Source: Candidatus Nomurabacteria bacterium RIFCSPHIGHO2_01_FULL_39_9
GTDB taxonomy: Bacteria; Patescibacteriota; Minisyncoccia; Phycocordibacterales; DATEUR01
Direction of reading: 5' to 3'
DNA: 9,400 nucleotides
Assembly (NCBI GenBank): GCA_001786825.1
Contig: MFTL01000011.1
Coordinates: 1 to 9,400 of the forward strand
Part shown: positions 1 through 5,895 of the stretch, one piece after another
Position numbering within the stretch: position 1 is the stretch's first letter
Layout: each line of letters starts with the position of its first letter
Made by a program: the position numbers and the translations under genes
The notes under the pieces: model-generated
The model's input: the letters and a program-made list of their open reading frames with translations, nothing else
What the model was told of the DNA's origin: nothing
Databases searched by the model: none

Positions 1-41
1 AACTGGAAAAAGTAAATACAAACCCTAAACCCCTTAAATCT

Positions 42-575
42 ATGACGACACAAACAACAGTTCCTTCAAAAAATGGCAATGAAGAAAATTATGCTTCTCA
101 AGTTCGGGAAGCGGTAAAAAGTTCAGGTGTAAACGCCAGCACTGCGCTTAATGGTCATCTTATGAAAATATCGGTTGACCGGCATTTAAACGACAACGAG
201 GCGCGAGAAAATTTTTGGTCTTCCTTACTGTGCAATCTGGCTAATGCTAAATTCGCAGAAATTGATTTTACTGTTAAAGGAACAAAATCAGTTTCTAAAG
301 AAGGTTTTTGGGCGGGAATTTTCAAAAGCACAAAAGAGGAAGAAACGGCTTTCAAATTAAAAATTGAAAAAATTAAAAAAATTACGCATTACATCAAAGA
401 TGTCGCAGTTTATGTCATCGGACATCAAACGACCGTTGACCTGCAATTGAAATTAATTAACAAAAAAATTAAGGATGTGAGAGTGGTTCCCGACAGTAGC
501 GATGGAGATTACAACACTTTTGTTTTTTACATTCCAAAGCATTGTTTAACAAACATCTCAATTGCCATTTTTTAG
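42..575 (+). CDS. Hypothetical protein, 177 aa, 5' end uncertain
   Basis: I do not recognise this protein. As drawn it is soluble, with no signal peptide and no membrane segment. The first 40 residues are rich in Thr, Ser, Asn and Gln and look disordered. Residues 41-80 and 118-177 alternate hydrophobic and polar residues like beta strands, and 98-117 is a Lys/Glu-rich helix. Cysteines are at 64 and 168. The reading frame stays open upstream of the ATG to the start of the window, and no ribosome binding site precedes the ATG, so the true start may lie outside the window. The stop is TAG and a strong hairpin terminator follows 17 nt later. The downstream neighbour, tsaD, is convergent, so it gives no hint of function. 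Confidence 0.6.
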   Translation: MTTQTTVPSKNGNEENYASQVREAVKSSGVNASTALNGHLMKISVDRHLNDNEARENFWSSLLCNLANAKFAEIDFTVKGTKSVSKEGFWAGIFKSTKEEETAFKLKIEKIKKITHYIKDVAVYVIGHQTTVDLQLKLINKKIKDVRVVPDSSDGDYNTFVFYIPKHCLTNISIAIF

Positions 576-592
576 TTTTTAAAGGGATTAGG

Positions 593-624
593 AAAAAACC
601 GTCTGAAATTCAGACGGTTTTTTT
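593..624. terminator. Bidirectional rho-independent terminator
   Basis: CCGTCTG (599-605) pairs perfectly with CAGACGG (611-617) around a 5-nt loop. It is preceded by six A (593-598) and followed by seven T (618-624), so it has a U-tract in both directions. It lies between the convergent ends of the gene ending at 575 and tsaD ending at 644, and probably ends both transcripts. Confidence 0.93.
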
Positions 625-643
625 ATTTTTTATTTCGTATTCT

Positions 644-1690
644 TTATTTACTCAACCGCAGTGTGCCGCAGGCTTTCAGGGTTCGAACCGGCGGATTTTT
701 GCTCTTGCTTTTTGATCGAAAATAACCAGCGAGCCCAATCATGATTCCATTATCAACAGATAGTTCTTTTTGAGGAAAGTAAACTGTAATTTTTTCTTTT
801 TCTGCTTCTTTTTTAAGTGAGCTTCTGATTCGTTCGTTAGCCGCAACGCCGCCACCGACAAGTAAGGTTTTTATTTTATATTTTCTCGCTACTTTTATTG
901 TTTTTGAAACTAAAACATCGGTGACGGCATCTTGGAATTCTTTGGCAATGGCGATTTTCATAGTTTTGTTTAGTTTTCCTAAATCTCTCGTTAGATAAAG
1001 CACAGCAGTTTTGAGTCCGGAAAATGAAAAATCGAAATCACCTGAATTTATCATCGGTCTTGGTAACTTATATTTTATTTTTGTTTTTAGTTTGGCTATT
1101 TTCGAAATCTCCGGACCGCCAGGATAGGGAAGACCAAGGAGGCGCGCGACTTTATCAAAAGCTTCGCCGGCCGCGTCATCACGCGTTTCGCCAATGACTT
1201 TATAATCAAACCACTTTTTAATGAGCACGAGTTCAGTGTGGCCGCCGGAAATAAGTAAGGCAAGCGCTGGAAATTTAACCGGCTTTAAATATTTTTCTTT
1301 AAGATCAATGAGAGAAGAGAAAATATGACCTTCCATATGATTAACAGCGAGAAGTTTTATTTTCCAAGCACGGGCGAGCTCTTTGGCGAAAGTTATACCA
1401 GTCCAAAGGGCTGGCTCAAGACCCGGTCCGTAAGTAACGGCGATCAAATCGATTTCAGAGGTTTTTATTTTTACTTCCTTGAGCGTCTTTTTAAGAAGTA
1501 AGGGTAAATTTTTCAAGTGCTCTCTTTTTGCGAGCATAGGGAAAACACCGCCATATTTTCGATGAAGTTTAACTTGGCTAGCAAGATTATTAGCGAGAAT
1601 TTTGAATTCTATTTTTGTGAGATTGCCTTTGATGTCTAAAACACTTATTGCTGTTTCATCACAACTTGTTTCGATCGCAAGAATTTTCAT
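644..1690 (-). CDS. tsaD: tRNA N6-adenosine threonylcarbamoyltransferase TsaD
   Basis: TsaD (Kae1/Gcp/YgjD family) transfers the threonylcarbamoyl group from threonylcarbamoyl-AMP to A37 of tRNAs reading ANN codons; in bacteria it works with TsaB and TsaE in the cytoplasm. The 348-aa protein has the family landmarks: N-terminal ETSCDET (7-13), the metal-binding HMEGH (118-122), LISGGHTEL (146-154), the GETRDDAAGEAFDK stretch (167-180), FSFSGLKT (221-228), GGGVAAN (279-285) and SVDNG (311-315), whose Asp is the third metal ligand. The start at 1690 gives the canonical MKILAIETSCDET. An ATG at 1738 would add 16 residues translated from the tRNA-Val gene and is not credible. No Shine-Dalgarno is present; only 6 nt separate the ATG from the tRNA. 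The C-terminus after about residue 323 does not resemble the usual family ending (see findings). Confidence 0.96.
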   Translation of the reverse strand: MKILAIETSCDETAISVLDIKGNLTKIEFKILANNLASQVKLHRKYGGVFPMLAKREHLKNLPLLLKKTLKEVKIKTSEIDLIAVTYGPGLEPALWTGITFAKELARAWKIKLLAVNHMEGHIFSSLIDLKEKYLKPVKFPALALLISGGHTELVLIKKWFDYKVIGETRDDAAGEAFDKVARLLGLPYPGGPEISKIAKLKTKIKYKLPRPMINSGDFDFSFSGLKTAVLYLTRDLGKLNKTMKIAIAKEFQDAVTDVLVSKTIKVARKYKIKTLLVGGGVAANERIRSSLKKEAEKEKITVYFPQKELSVDNGIMIGLAGYFRSKSKSKNPPVRTLKACGTLRLSK

Positions 1691-1696
1691 AAGTTG

Positions 1697-1769
1697 TGGG
1701 CGATAGAGGATTCGAACCTCTGACCCTTCCCACGTCAAGGGAATGCTCTACCAACTGAGCTAACCGCCC
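1697..1769 (-). tRNA. tRNA-Val (anticodon GAC)
   Basis: A 73-nt cloverleaf on the minus strand. The acceptor stem is GGGCGGT/ATCGCCC with one G-T pair; the D arm is GCTC/GAGC; the anticodon stem TTCCC/GGGAA encloses loop TTGACGT with anticodon GAC; the T arm is AGAGG-TTCGAAT-CCTCT; the discriminator is A. CCA is not encoded (the next bases are CAA). It reads GUC, and GUU by wobble. It lies 67 nt downstream of the tRNA-Ser gene (27 nt if counted from the hairpin between them) and directly upstream of tsaD. Confidence 0.96.
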
Positions 1770-1798
1770 GTATTTTTACCTTAATAATTTACATCAAA

Positions 1799-1815
1799 AT
1801 TGCTTAGGAAGCAAT
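1799..1815 (-). terminator. Hairpin between tRNA-Ser and tRNA-Val, possible weak terminator
   Basis: ATTGCTT (1799-1805) pairs with AAGCAAT (1809-1815) across a 3-nt loop. Read on the minus strand, the stem runs into a short U run (four T counting the last stem base) and then G. It could be a weak terminator after tRNA-Ser or a processing hairpin in a joint tRNA-Ser/tRNA-Val/tsaD transcript. The T-run is too short to decide. Confidence 0.35.
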
Positions 1816-1836
1816 ACAGGTTTGAATTCCGAATTT

Positions 1837-1921
1837 TGGCGGTGGGTAGAGGACTCGAACCTCTAAAGGATTGCTCCTGCTGGTTTTCGAAACCAGTGCC
1901 ATACCATTAGGCGAACCCACC
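1837..1921 (-). tRNA. tRNA-Ser (anticodon CGA), CCA encoded
   Basis: A class II tRNA on the minus strand. The acceptor stem GGTGGGT/ACCCACC is perfect; the D stem is short, GCC/GGC; the anticodon stem CTGGT/ACCAG encloses loop TTCGAAA with anticodon CGA; a 15-nt variable arm contains AGGA-GCAA-TCCT; the T arm is AGAGG-TTCGAGT-CCTCT. The discriminator G and the long variable arm are both serine identity elements. The body is 82 nt (1840-1921) and CCA is encoded at 1837-1839, unlike the other two tRNAs here. It reads UCG. Confidence 0.95.
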
Positions 1922-1942
1922 TTTAATTTTTTTGGCTTTTGT

Positions 1943-1954
1943 ATTAATATATCA
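1943..1954. promoter_or_regulatory. Overlapping divergent promoters for tRNA-Ser and tRNA-Glu
   Basis: Only 38 bp separate the two divergent tRNA genes. On the minus strand there is an extended -10, TGA-TATATT (1954 down to 1946), which would start transcription about 18 nt upstream of tRNA-Ser. On the plus strand, TGT-ATTAAT (1940-1948) would start it about 5 nt upstream of tRNA-Glu. The two -10 elements overlap, so the two transcription starts may compete. No good -35 box is seen for either. Assigned by pattern only. Confidence 0.4.
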
Positions 1955-1959
1955 AAACT

Positions 1960-2034
1960 GGCCCCATCGTCTAGTCTGGTCTAGGACACCGGCTTTTCAA
2001 GCCGATAACTCGGGTTCAAATCCCGATGGGGTCA
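1960..2034 (+). tRNA. tRNA-Glu (anticodon TTC)
   Basis: A 75-nt cloverleaf. The acceptor stem is GGCCCCA/TGGGGTC with one G-T pair; the anticodon loop TTTTCAA carries TTC; the variable loop is TAAC; the T arm is TCGGG-TTCAAAT-CCCGA; the discriminator is A; CCA is not encoded. The sequence follows the usual bacterial tRNA-Glu pattern (GTCTAG in the D arm). The first anticodon-stem pair (27-43) is a C-A mismatch. It is convergent with the membrane-protein gene, whose stop codon lies 10 nt past the tRNA end, and no terminator is visible between them. Confidence 0.95.
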
Positions 2035-2044
2035 TAAATTTAAT

Positions 2045-2566
2045 TTATAATAACCATACAATAAGAAAAATAATAATAAGATGAGCGCTCCACGACAAGA
2101 TTCTTTCTTTCCAAGTTGTGCGCCATCCATTTGTGAAGCCATGTCTGAAACGATAAGAGGAGATTGGATATAGTGGGCGTGGCACAAAATTAGTATCATC
2201 ATATTGATGCATGAACAGATCGTATAAGATATGTACAGCAAAGCCTACACTAAGAAATAAAAAAGACTGTTGCCAATTCCCAATAATAAGGAACAAAAAT
2301 ACAAGAGGTAATCCATGGGAAATAAAATATATTTTTTTCAAAAAACGTATTTTTGGTGTTGAATATCCATATAAGATAAAATCTTCTTCTGTTAAATTTT
2401 TAATTTTTTTCTTAGCGACATGAGCAATAGCTATTATATAGGGCATAAAAATTAAGTCAGGCAAAACTGTTCCAATAACAAGAAATGCCTTCTCTTCAAT
2501 AGTAGCTGAAGGCACTGAAAGTGCTAATACTGTACCAGACAAAACGTGGGTTACTATGCTAGCCAT
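2045..2566 (-). CDS. YdjM/DUF457-like integral membrane protein (putative metal-dependent hydrolase)
   Basis: A 173-aa polytopic membrane protein with about four or five hydrophobic segments (near 8-20, 27-50, 80-97, 101-118 and 157-173). It shows the polar pattern of the YdjM/DUF457 group, annotated as inner-membrane putative metal-dependent hydrolases: an early His (H7), PD inside a membrane segment (P36-D37), H84, and H112-x3-D116-x3-H120 in the HILYDLFMHQYD stretch. These could form a metal site in or at the membrane. The substrate is unknown and family membership rests on this pattern only. No Shine-Dalgarno precedes the ATG; a candidate extended -10 lies 6 nt upstream. It is divergent from gap and its 3' end faces tRNA-Glu. 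Confidence 0.75.
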   Translation of the reverse strand: MASIVTHVLSGTVLALSVPSATIEEKAFLVIGTVLPDLIFMPYIIAIAHVAKKKIKNLTEEDFILYGYSTPKIRFLKKIYFISHGLPLVFLFLIIGNWQQSFLFLSVGFAVHILYDLFMHQYDDTNFVPRPLYPISSYRFRHGFTNGWRTTWKERILSWSAHLIIIFLIVWLL

Positions 2567-2572
2567 ATAAAC

Positions 2573-2581
2573 ATTATTACA
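2573..2581 (-). promoter_or_regulatory. Extended -10 promoter of the membrane-protein gene, possibly leaderless
   Basis: Minus-strand TGT-AATAAT (hexamer 2573-2578, five of six matches to TATAAT) is followed by 6 nt and then the ATG at 2566. That places the expected transcription start on or next to the start codon. No ribosome binding site lies in the interval. Pattern-based. Confidence 0.45.
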
Positions 2582-2635
2582 TAATATTCTAATAAATCGA
2601 GATTTTTAAAAAACCATTTTTAATTTAATAATTTA

Positions 2636-2644
2636 TGTTATTAT
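2636..2644 (+). promoter_or_regulatory. Extended -10 promoter of the gap operon
   Basis: TGT-TATTAT matches the extended -10 consensus TGn-TATAAT with one hexamer mismatch. A start about 7 nt downstream (near 2651) leaves a leader of about 3 nt before the gap ATG at 2654. The AGG at 2646-2648 would then lie upstream of the transcript start and could not act as a ribosome binding site. No convincing -35 is seen in the AT-rich sequence upstream. Confidence 0.5.
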
Positions 2645-2653
2645 TAGGTCAAT

Positions 2654-3676
2654 ATGAAACAAATTAATGTTGCTATAAATGGATTTGGGCGAATTGGCCG
2701 GCTTTTCTTTCGCCAAGCAATTGCTAATCAAAGTCTTAAAATAGTCGCTATTAATGATTTAGGTGACAAGGAAAATTTGGCTTATCTTTTGAAATACGAC
2801 ACGGTTTATGGTCGCTTTGACGAAGAATTAAAAGTCACTGACAAAGGTTTTTCGGTTTCTGGCCAAGAAATAATTTATCTCCAACAAAAAGATCCAACCC
2901 TGCTTCCTTGGAAAGATTTTGGTGTTGATATTGTTGTCGAATCAACTGGCGTTTTTGAATCTTATGAAAAAGCGAAAGTTCATATTACCTCTGGCGCGAA
3001 AAGAGTTGTTATCACGGCTCCGGCCAAAGATGTTGACGGACCGGAAGGGAAGACTGTCCTTATGGGGATAAATGAAACTGATTTGAAAACATGTAATATT
3101 TCTTCAAATGGTTCTTGCACAACAAATGCCGCTTCGCCGGTCATTCAAATCATGAACGAGACGATTGGAATTGAAAAAGCGATTCTATCAACTGTGCATG
3201 CTTATACCGCCACGCAAAATATTGTTGATGGCCCGACCAAAGGTAAAGATTTTCGCCGTGGTCGGGCTGGTGCGCAAAATATCGCGCCTTCGACCACGGG
3301 CGCTGCTGTTGCGGTTACTCGAGCGATTCCGGAGCTCGCTCTTAAATTTGACGGTATCGCTATGCGTGTCCCGACTGTTTCTGGTTCAATTGCTGACATT
3401 ACTTTTATTTCAAAAAAGAAAACAACAGTCGAAGAAATTAATGATATATTTAAAAAAGCCGCCCTCGATTCTCGTTGGAAGGGGATACTTAAAGTTGTTG
3501 AAGATCAAATTGTTTCTTCCGATATTGTGGGTGAACCTTATGGCGCGATTGTCGATTTAGGATTTACTAAAGTTGTTGATGGTAATTTAGTAAAAGTGCT
3601 TTCTTGGTACGATAACGAAATGGGGTATGTCGCGACACTTGTTAATCATGTGTTAAAAGCAGCTGAAAATATTTAA
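2654..3676 (+). CDS. gap: Type I glyceraldehyde-3-phosphate dehydrogenase
   Basis: Oxidises glyceraldehyde-3-phosphate to 1,3-bisphosphoglycerate with NAD(P) in the cytoplasm; a tetramer in this family. The 340-aa length is normal. The Rossmann motif NGFGRIGR is at 9-16, followed by AINDLGD (32-38). The catalytic cysteine is C155 in NGSCTTN (152-158) and the catalytic histidine is H182 in STVHAYTATQ. Phosphate-binding TTGAAVAV, MRVPT and C-terminal SWYDNEMGY are present. The second cysteine of the usual CTTNC is Ala (A159), which is tolerated in the family. The usual NVSVVD stretch reads SGSIAD. First gene of a six-gene operon with rpiB 2 nt downstream. It supplies the link between triose phosphates released by transketolase and lower glycolysis. 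Confidence 0.97.
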   Translation: MKQINVAINGFGRIGRLFFRQAIANQSLKIVAINDLGDKENLAYLLKYDTVYGRFDEELKVTDKGFSVSGQEIIYLQQKDPTLLPWKDFGVDIVVESTGVFESYEKAKVHITSGAKRVVITAPAKDVDGPEGKTVLMGINETDLKTCNISSNGSCTTNAASPVIQIMNETIGIEKAILSTVHAYTATQNIVDGPTKGKDFRRGRAGAQNIAPSTTGAAVAVTRAIPELALKFDGIAMRVPTVSGSIADITFISKKKTTVEEINDIFKKAALDSRWKGILKVVEDQIVSSDIVGEPYGAIVDLGFTKVVDGNLVKVLSWYDNEMGYVATLVNHVLKAAENI

Positions 3677-3678
3677 TT

Positions 3679-4173
3679 ATGAAAATCCATATTGCAAGTG
3701 ACCACGCCGGTTTTGAATTAAAGCAAAAATTGGTGCCTTTTATCAAAGGACTTGGTTTAGAAGTTGTTGATCACGGGCCGGTTAAATTTGATCCGGAAGA
3801 CGATTATCCGGATTTGATGAAACCTGCCGCGATTGCGGTGGCAAGTGACCCAGTAAATAGTAAAGGTGTTGTTATTGGCGGTTCCGGTTTCGGTGAAGCG
3901 ATGGTTGTTAATAAAATTGCTGGTATTAGGGCAGTTAATTTTTATGGCCCCAAAATTACGACTCAAGCTGTAGATATTACCGGCCGGCTTTCCAGTGATC
4001 CTTATGAAATATTGCGCTTGGCAAGAGAGCATAATAATGCCAACGTGCTTGCGATGGGCTCTCGATTTGTTACGGAAGAAGAAGCAAAAGAAGCAATTCG
4101 TATCTTTATTGAAACGCCATTTTTGAACGAAGAACGCCATGTTCGCCGAATAAAAAAGATTGATCAAATATAG
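3679..4173 (+). CDS. rpiB: Ribose-5-phosphate isomerase B (RpiB/LacAB family)
   Basis: Interconverts ribose-5-P and ribulose-5-P in the non-oxidative pentose phosphate pathway. The 164-aa protein starts with the family signature MKIHIASDHAGFELK and has DYPD (42-45), NKIAGIRA (78-85) and REHNNANVLAMGSR (116-129). The enterobacterial ICGTGIG loop, which carries a catalytic Cys, reads IGGSGFGEA (66-74): Gly replaces Cys, with Ser at 69 and Glu at 73. This matches the GGSGNGEQ pattern of actinobacterial RpiB, where Glu serves as the base, so activity is expected. About 15 extra residues (near 92-110, containing DITGRLSSDPYE) sit before REHNNAN compared with E. coli RpiB. It starts 2 nt after gap with no Shine-Dalgarno, which suggests coupled translation. 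Confidence 0.93.
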   Translation: MKIHIASDHAGFELKQKLVPFIKGLGLEVVDHGPVKFDPEDDYPDLMKPAAIAVASDPVNSKGVVIGGSGFGEAMVVNKIAGIRAVNFYGPKITTQAVDITGRLSSDPYEILRLAREHNNANVLAMGSRFVTEEEAKEAIRIFIETPFLNEERHVRRIKKIDQI

Positions 4174-4182
4174 GTTAAATTT

Positions 4183-4286
4183 ATGGCTGAATTTTTTGAT
4201 CAAAAACAATTGGAGAAAAATTAGACTGGGCTCAAAAAATAGATGATTATCTAAGCACCCGTGACGCTAATCCTTTTGAAGAGTAA
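4183..4286 (+). pseudogene. Frameshifted mini-gene between rpiB and rpe
   Basis: An ATG 9 nt after rpiB opens 13 codons (MAEFFDQKQLEKN) ending in TAG at 4222-4224. Moving one base back within the five-A run at 4216-4220 gives a continuous frame through LDWAQKIDDYLSTRDANPFE to a TAA at 4284-4286. The joined product would be about 34 residues, hydrophilic and helical, with a plausible small-protein composition and an in-operon position. Reasonable explanations are a true frameshift mutation, a missing A in the assembly, or slippage on the A run. The function is unknown; it may also be chance in a 139-bp operon gap. Confidence 0.4.
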
Positions 4287-4312
4287 TTGTTGAATAAAGT
4301 AAAAAACAACTT

Positions 4313-4987
4313 ATGAACGAAATCATTCCGGCGATAATGCCGAAAAATTATGAAGATCTGAAGTATAAAGTCTCATTAGTGAAAGGGTTAGTTTCGACTG
4401 TCCAGCTTGATTTAATGGACGGTGTTTTCGTGCCGGAGAAGACTTGGCCGTTTTTAAATTTAAAACAGGGAATAGAAGAGGTAAAAGAAAACGGCTTGCC
4501 TTTTTGGCAAGATCTTGATTTTGAATTGGATCTTATGGTTAGAAACGCAAGTAATTTACTTGAAGAATTAATCCAATTAGGTCCAAGCCGGATAATTTTT
4601 CATATTGAAGCAGAGGACACTTTAAATATTAAAAAAATAAAAGAAAGACTCGGCGAGAGCATTGAAATTGGCTTGGCGATTAATCCGCAAACATCAATTG
4701 AGAAAATAGAACCCTTTATTTCAGATATCAATTTTGTTCAATGTATGGGGATTGCTAAGATTGGTTATCAAGGGCAACCTTTTGATGAAAAAGTTTTTGA
4801 CCATATAAATTATTTGCAAAAAAATTATCCAAAATTAACCATTAGCGTTGATGGCAGTGTGAATTTCGATACAATCGGAAAATTAACTGAAGCCGGCGTC
4901 TCGAGATTTGTAATCGGTTCGGCGATATTTGGCGCTGAAAATATTCACAAAACTATCGAAGAATTTTATGGTATTATTAAAAAATAA
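4313..4987 (+). CDS. rpe: Ribulose-phosphate 3-epimerase-like protein with altered metal site
   Basis: Expected to interconvert ribulose-5-P and xylulose-5-P. The 224-aa TIM barrel keeps the family frame: IPAIMP (5-10) for APSIL, LDLMDGVFVPEKTW (32-45), FHIEA (96-100), GYQGQPF (151-157) for GFGGQ-F, VDGSV (179-183) and VIGSAIFGA near the C-terminus for phosphate binding. The two acid/base aspartates (D33, D180) are present. However, of the four classical metal ligands both histidines are gone: the HxD histidine is Gln31 and the histidine of DVHLM is Asp73. It may use a different metal arrangement or have shifted specificity, so the symbol is assigned by fold and context. Its stop overlaps the tktN start by 1 nt (TAATG), implying translational coupling. 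Confidence 0.85.
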   Translation: MNEIIPAIMPKNYEDLKYKVSLVKGLVSTVQLDLMDGVFVPEKTWPFLNLKQGIEEVKENGLPFWQDLDFELDLMVRNASNLLEELIQLGPSRIIFHIEAEDTLNIKKIKERLGESIEIGLAINPQTSIEKIEPFISDINFVQCMGIAKIGYQGQPFDEKVFDHINYLQKNYPKLTISVDGSVNFDTIGKLTEAGVSRFVIGSAIFGAENIHKTIEEFYGIIKK

Positions 4988-5868
4988 TGTCACACGTTTC
5001 CGATAAAAAATTAAGAGAATTGGAGCTAATGGCGGTAAAAATTCGTCAGGGTGTTATTAAGATGGTCTCTGTTGCCAAATCCGGTCATACCGGTGGCCCG
5101 CTTGGCATGGCTGATATTTTTACCGCGCTTTATTTCCATACTTTAAAGCACGATCCTAAAAATCCAATGTGGCCGGATCGCGATCGATTAATTCTCTCCA
5201 ATGGCCATATTTGCCCGGTGCGTTACACTACGATGCATATGGCCGGCTACGACATTACCGAAGAAGAACTCAAGACTTTTCGAAAAATTGATTCGCGGCT
5301 CGAAGGTCATCCTAATTATCAAAGATTGCCAGCCATGGAGACCTCTTCCGGTCCGCTTGGGGAAGGCTTGGCGGAAGCTGTCGGATTTGCGCTGGCCGCC
5401 CGACTTGATAAAAAAGACAAAGATTATCACGTTTGGTGTATTTGTTCCGATGGCGAGCACGATGAAGGCATGACGTGGGAAGCAATTAATATCGCAGCAA
5501 AGTTTAAACTTTCTAATCTGACAGTTATAATTGATCGCAATAACATTCAAATTGACGGTACAACTGAAGACGTCTTACCGCTCGAACCACTTTCTGATAA
5601 GTATCAATCGTTTAATTGGCACGTTATTGAAATTAATGGTCACAATTTCAACGATATTATTTCGGCGCTTGAAGAGGCGAAAGCGATTACCGAGAGACCA
5701 ACTTGCATCATTGCCAATACTATCCCTGGCAAAGGTGTTTCTTTTATGGAAAGTGATTACCGCTGGCATGGCGTGCCACCCGGCGCTGGTCCGGAAGATA
5801 AAGTAAAGCGTCCCGACCAGGCCGCAGAAGCTCTCCGCGAGCTTCAGGCCATCGAACAGCAAATTTAA
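4987..5868 (+). CDS. tktN: Transketolase, N-terminal (TPP-binding) subunit
   Basis: Carries the diphosphate-binding half of a two-subunit transketolase, which moves two-carbon ketol units between sugar phosphates with TPP and Mg2+. The 293-aa protein contains SGHTGG (32-37), SNGH (71-74), GHPN (107-110), SSGPLGEG (120-127), the TPP motif SDGEHDEG (154-161) continuing to NN (185-186), GKGVSFME (248-255) and YRWHG (258-262). The first Gly of the GDGE motif is Ser. The length ends where the PP domain of full-length transketolase ends, so this is a natural split and not a truncation. The partner half is tktC at 6616, separated by the rlpA-like gene. No Shine-Dalgarno; the start overlaps the rpe stop. 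Confidence 0.95.
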   Translation: MSHVSDKKLRELELMAVKIRQGVIKMVSVAKSGHTGGPLGMADIFTALYFHTLKHDPKNPMWPDRDRLILSNGHICPVRYTTMHMAGYDITEEELKTFRKIDSRLEGHPNYQRLPAMETSSGPLGEGLAEAVGFALAARLDKKDKDYHVWCICSDGEHDEGMTWEAINIAAKFKLSNLTVIIDRNNIQIDGTTEDVLPLEPLSDKYQSFNWHVIEINGHNFNDIISALEEAKAITERPTCIIANTIPGKGVSFMESDYRWHGVPPGAGPEDKVKRPDQAAEALRELQAIEQQI

Positions 5869-5895
5869 AATCTTTTATTTGGGTTTTATTAAATT

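Noticed and set aside
680..689. GGTTCGAACC as the T arm of a degraded tRNA
   Set aside because: Flanking bases do not form a 5-bp T stem or an acceptor stem, and no anticodon arm is found nearby; it is also inside the tsaD frame.
1691..1738. Longer TsaD start adding 16 residues
   Set aside because: These codons are the tRNA-Val gene read as protein; the family N-terminus begins at MKILAIETS.
2211..2423. 70-codon plus-strand frame opposite the membrane protein
   Set aside because: Lys/Phe-rich composition with no family features; the minus-strand frame has a coherent membrane topology and conserved polar residues.
2646..2648. AGG as a Shine-Dalgarno for gap
   Set aside because: Only three bases, and it lies directly after a good extended -10, so it is probably upstream of the transcript start.
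3757..4209. 150-codon open frame on the minus strand opposite rpiB
   Set aside because: It lies antisense to a clear RpiB, with a low-complexity, Asn/Phe-rich translation typical of a shadow frame. The same reasoning excludes the long minus- and plus-strand frames inside tktN and tktC.
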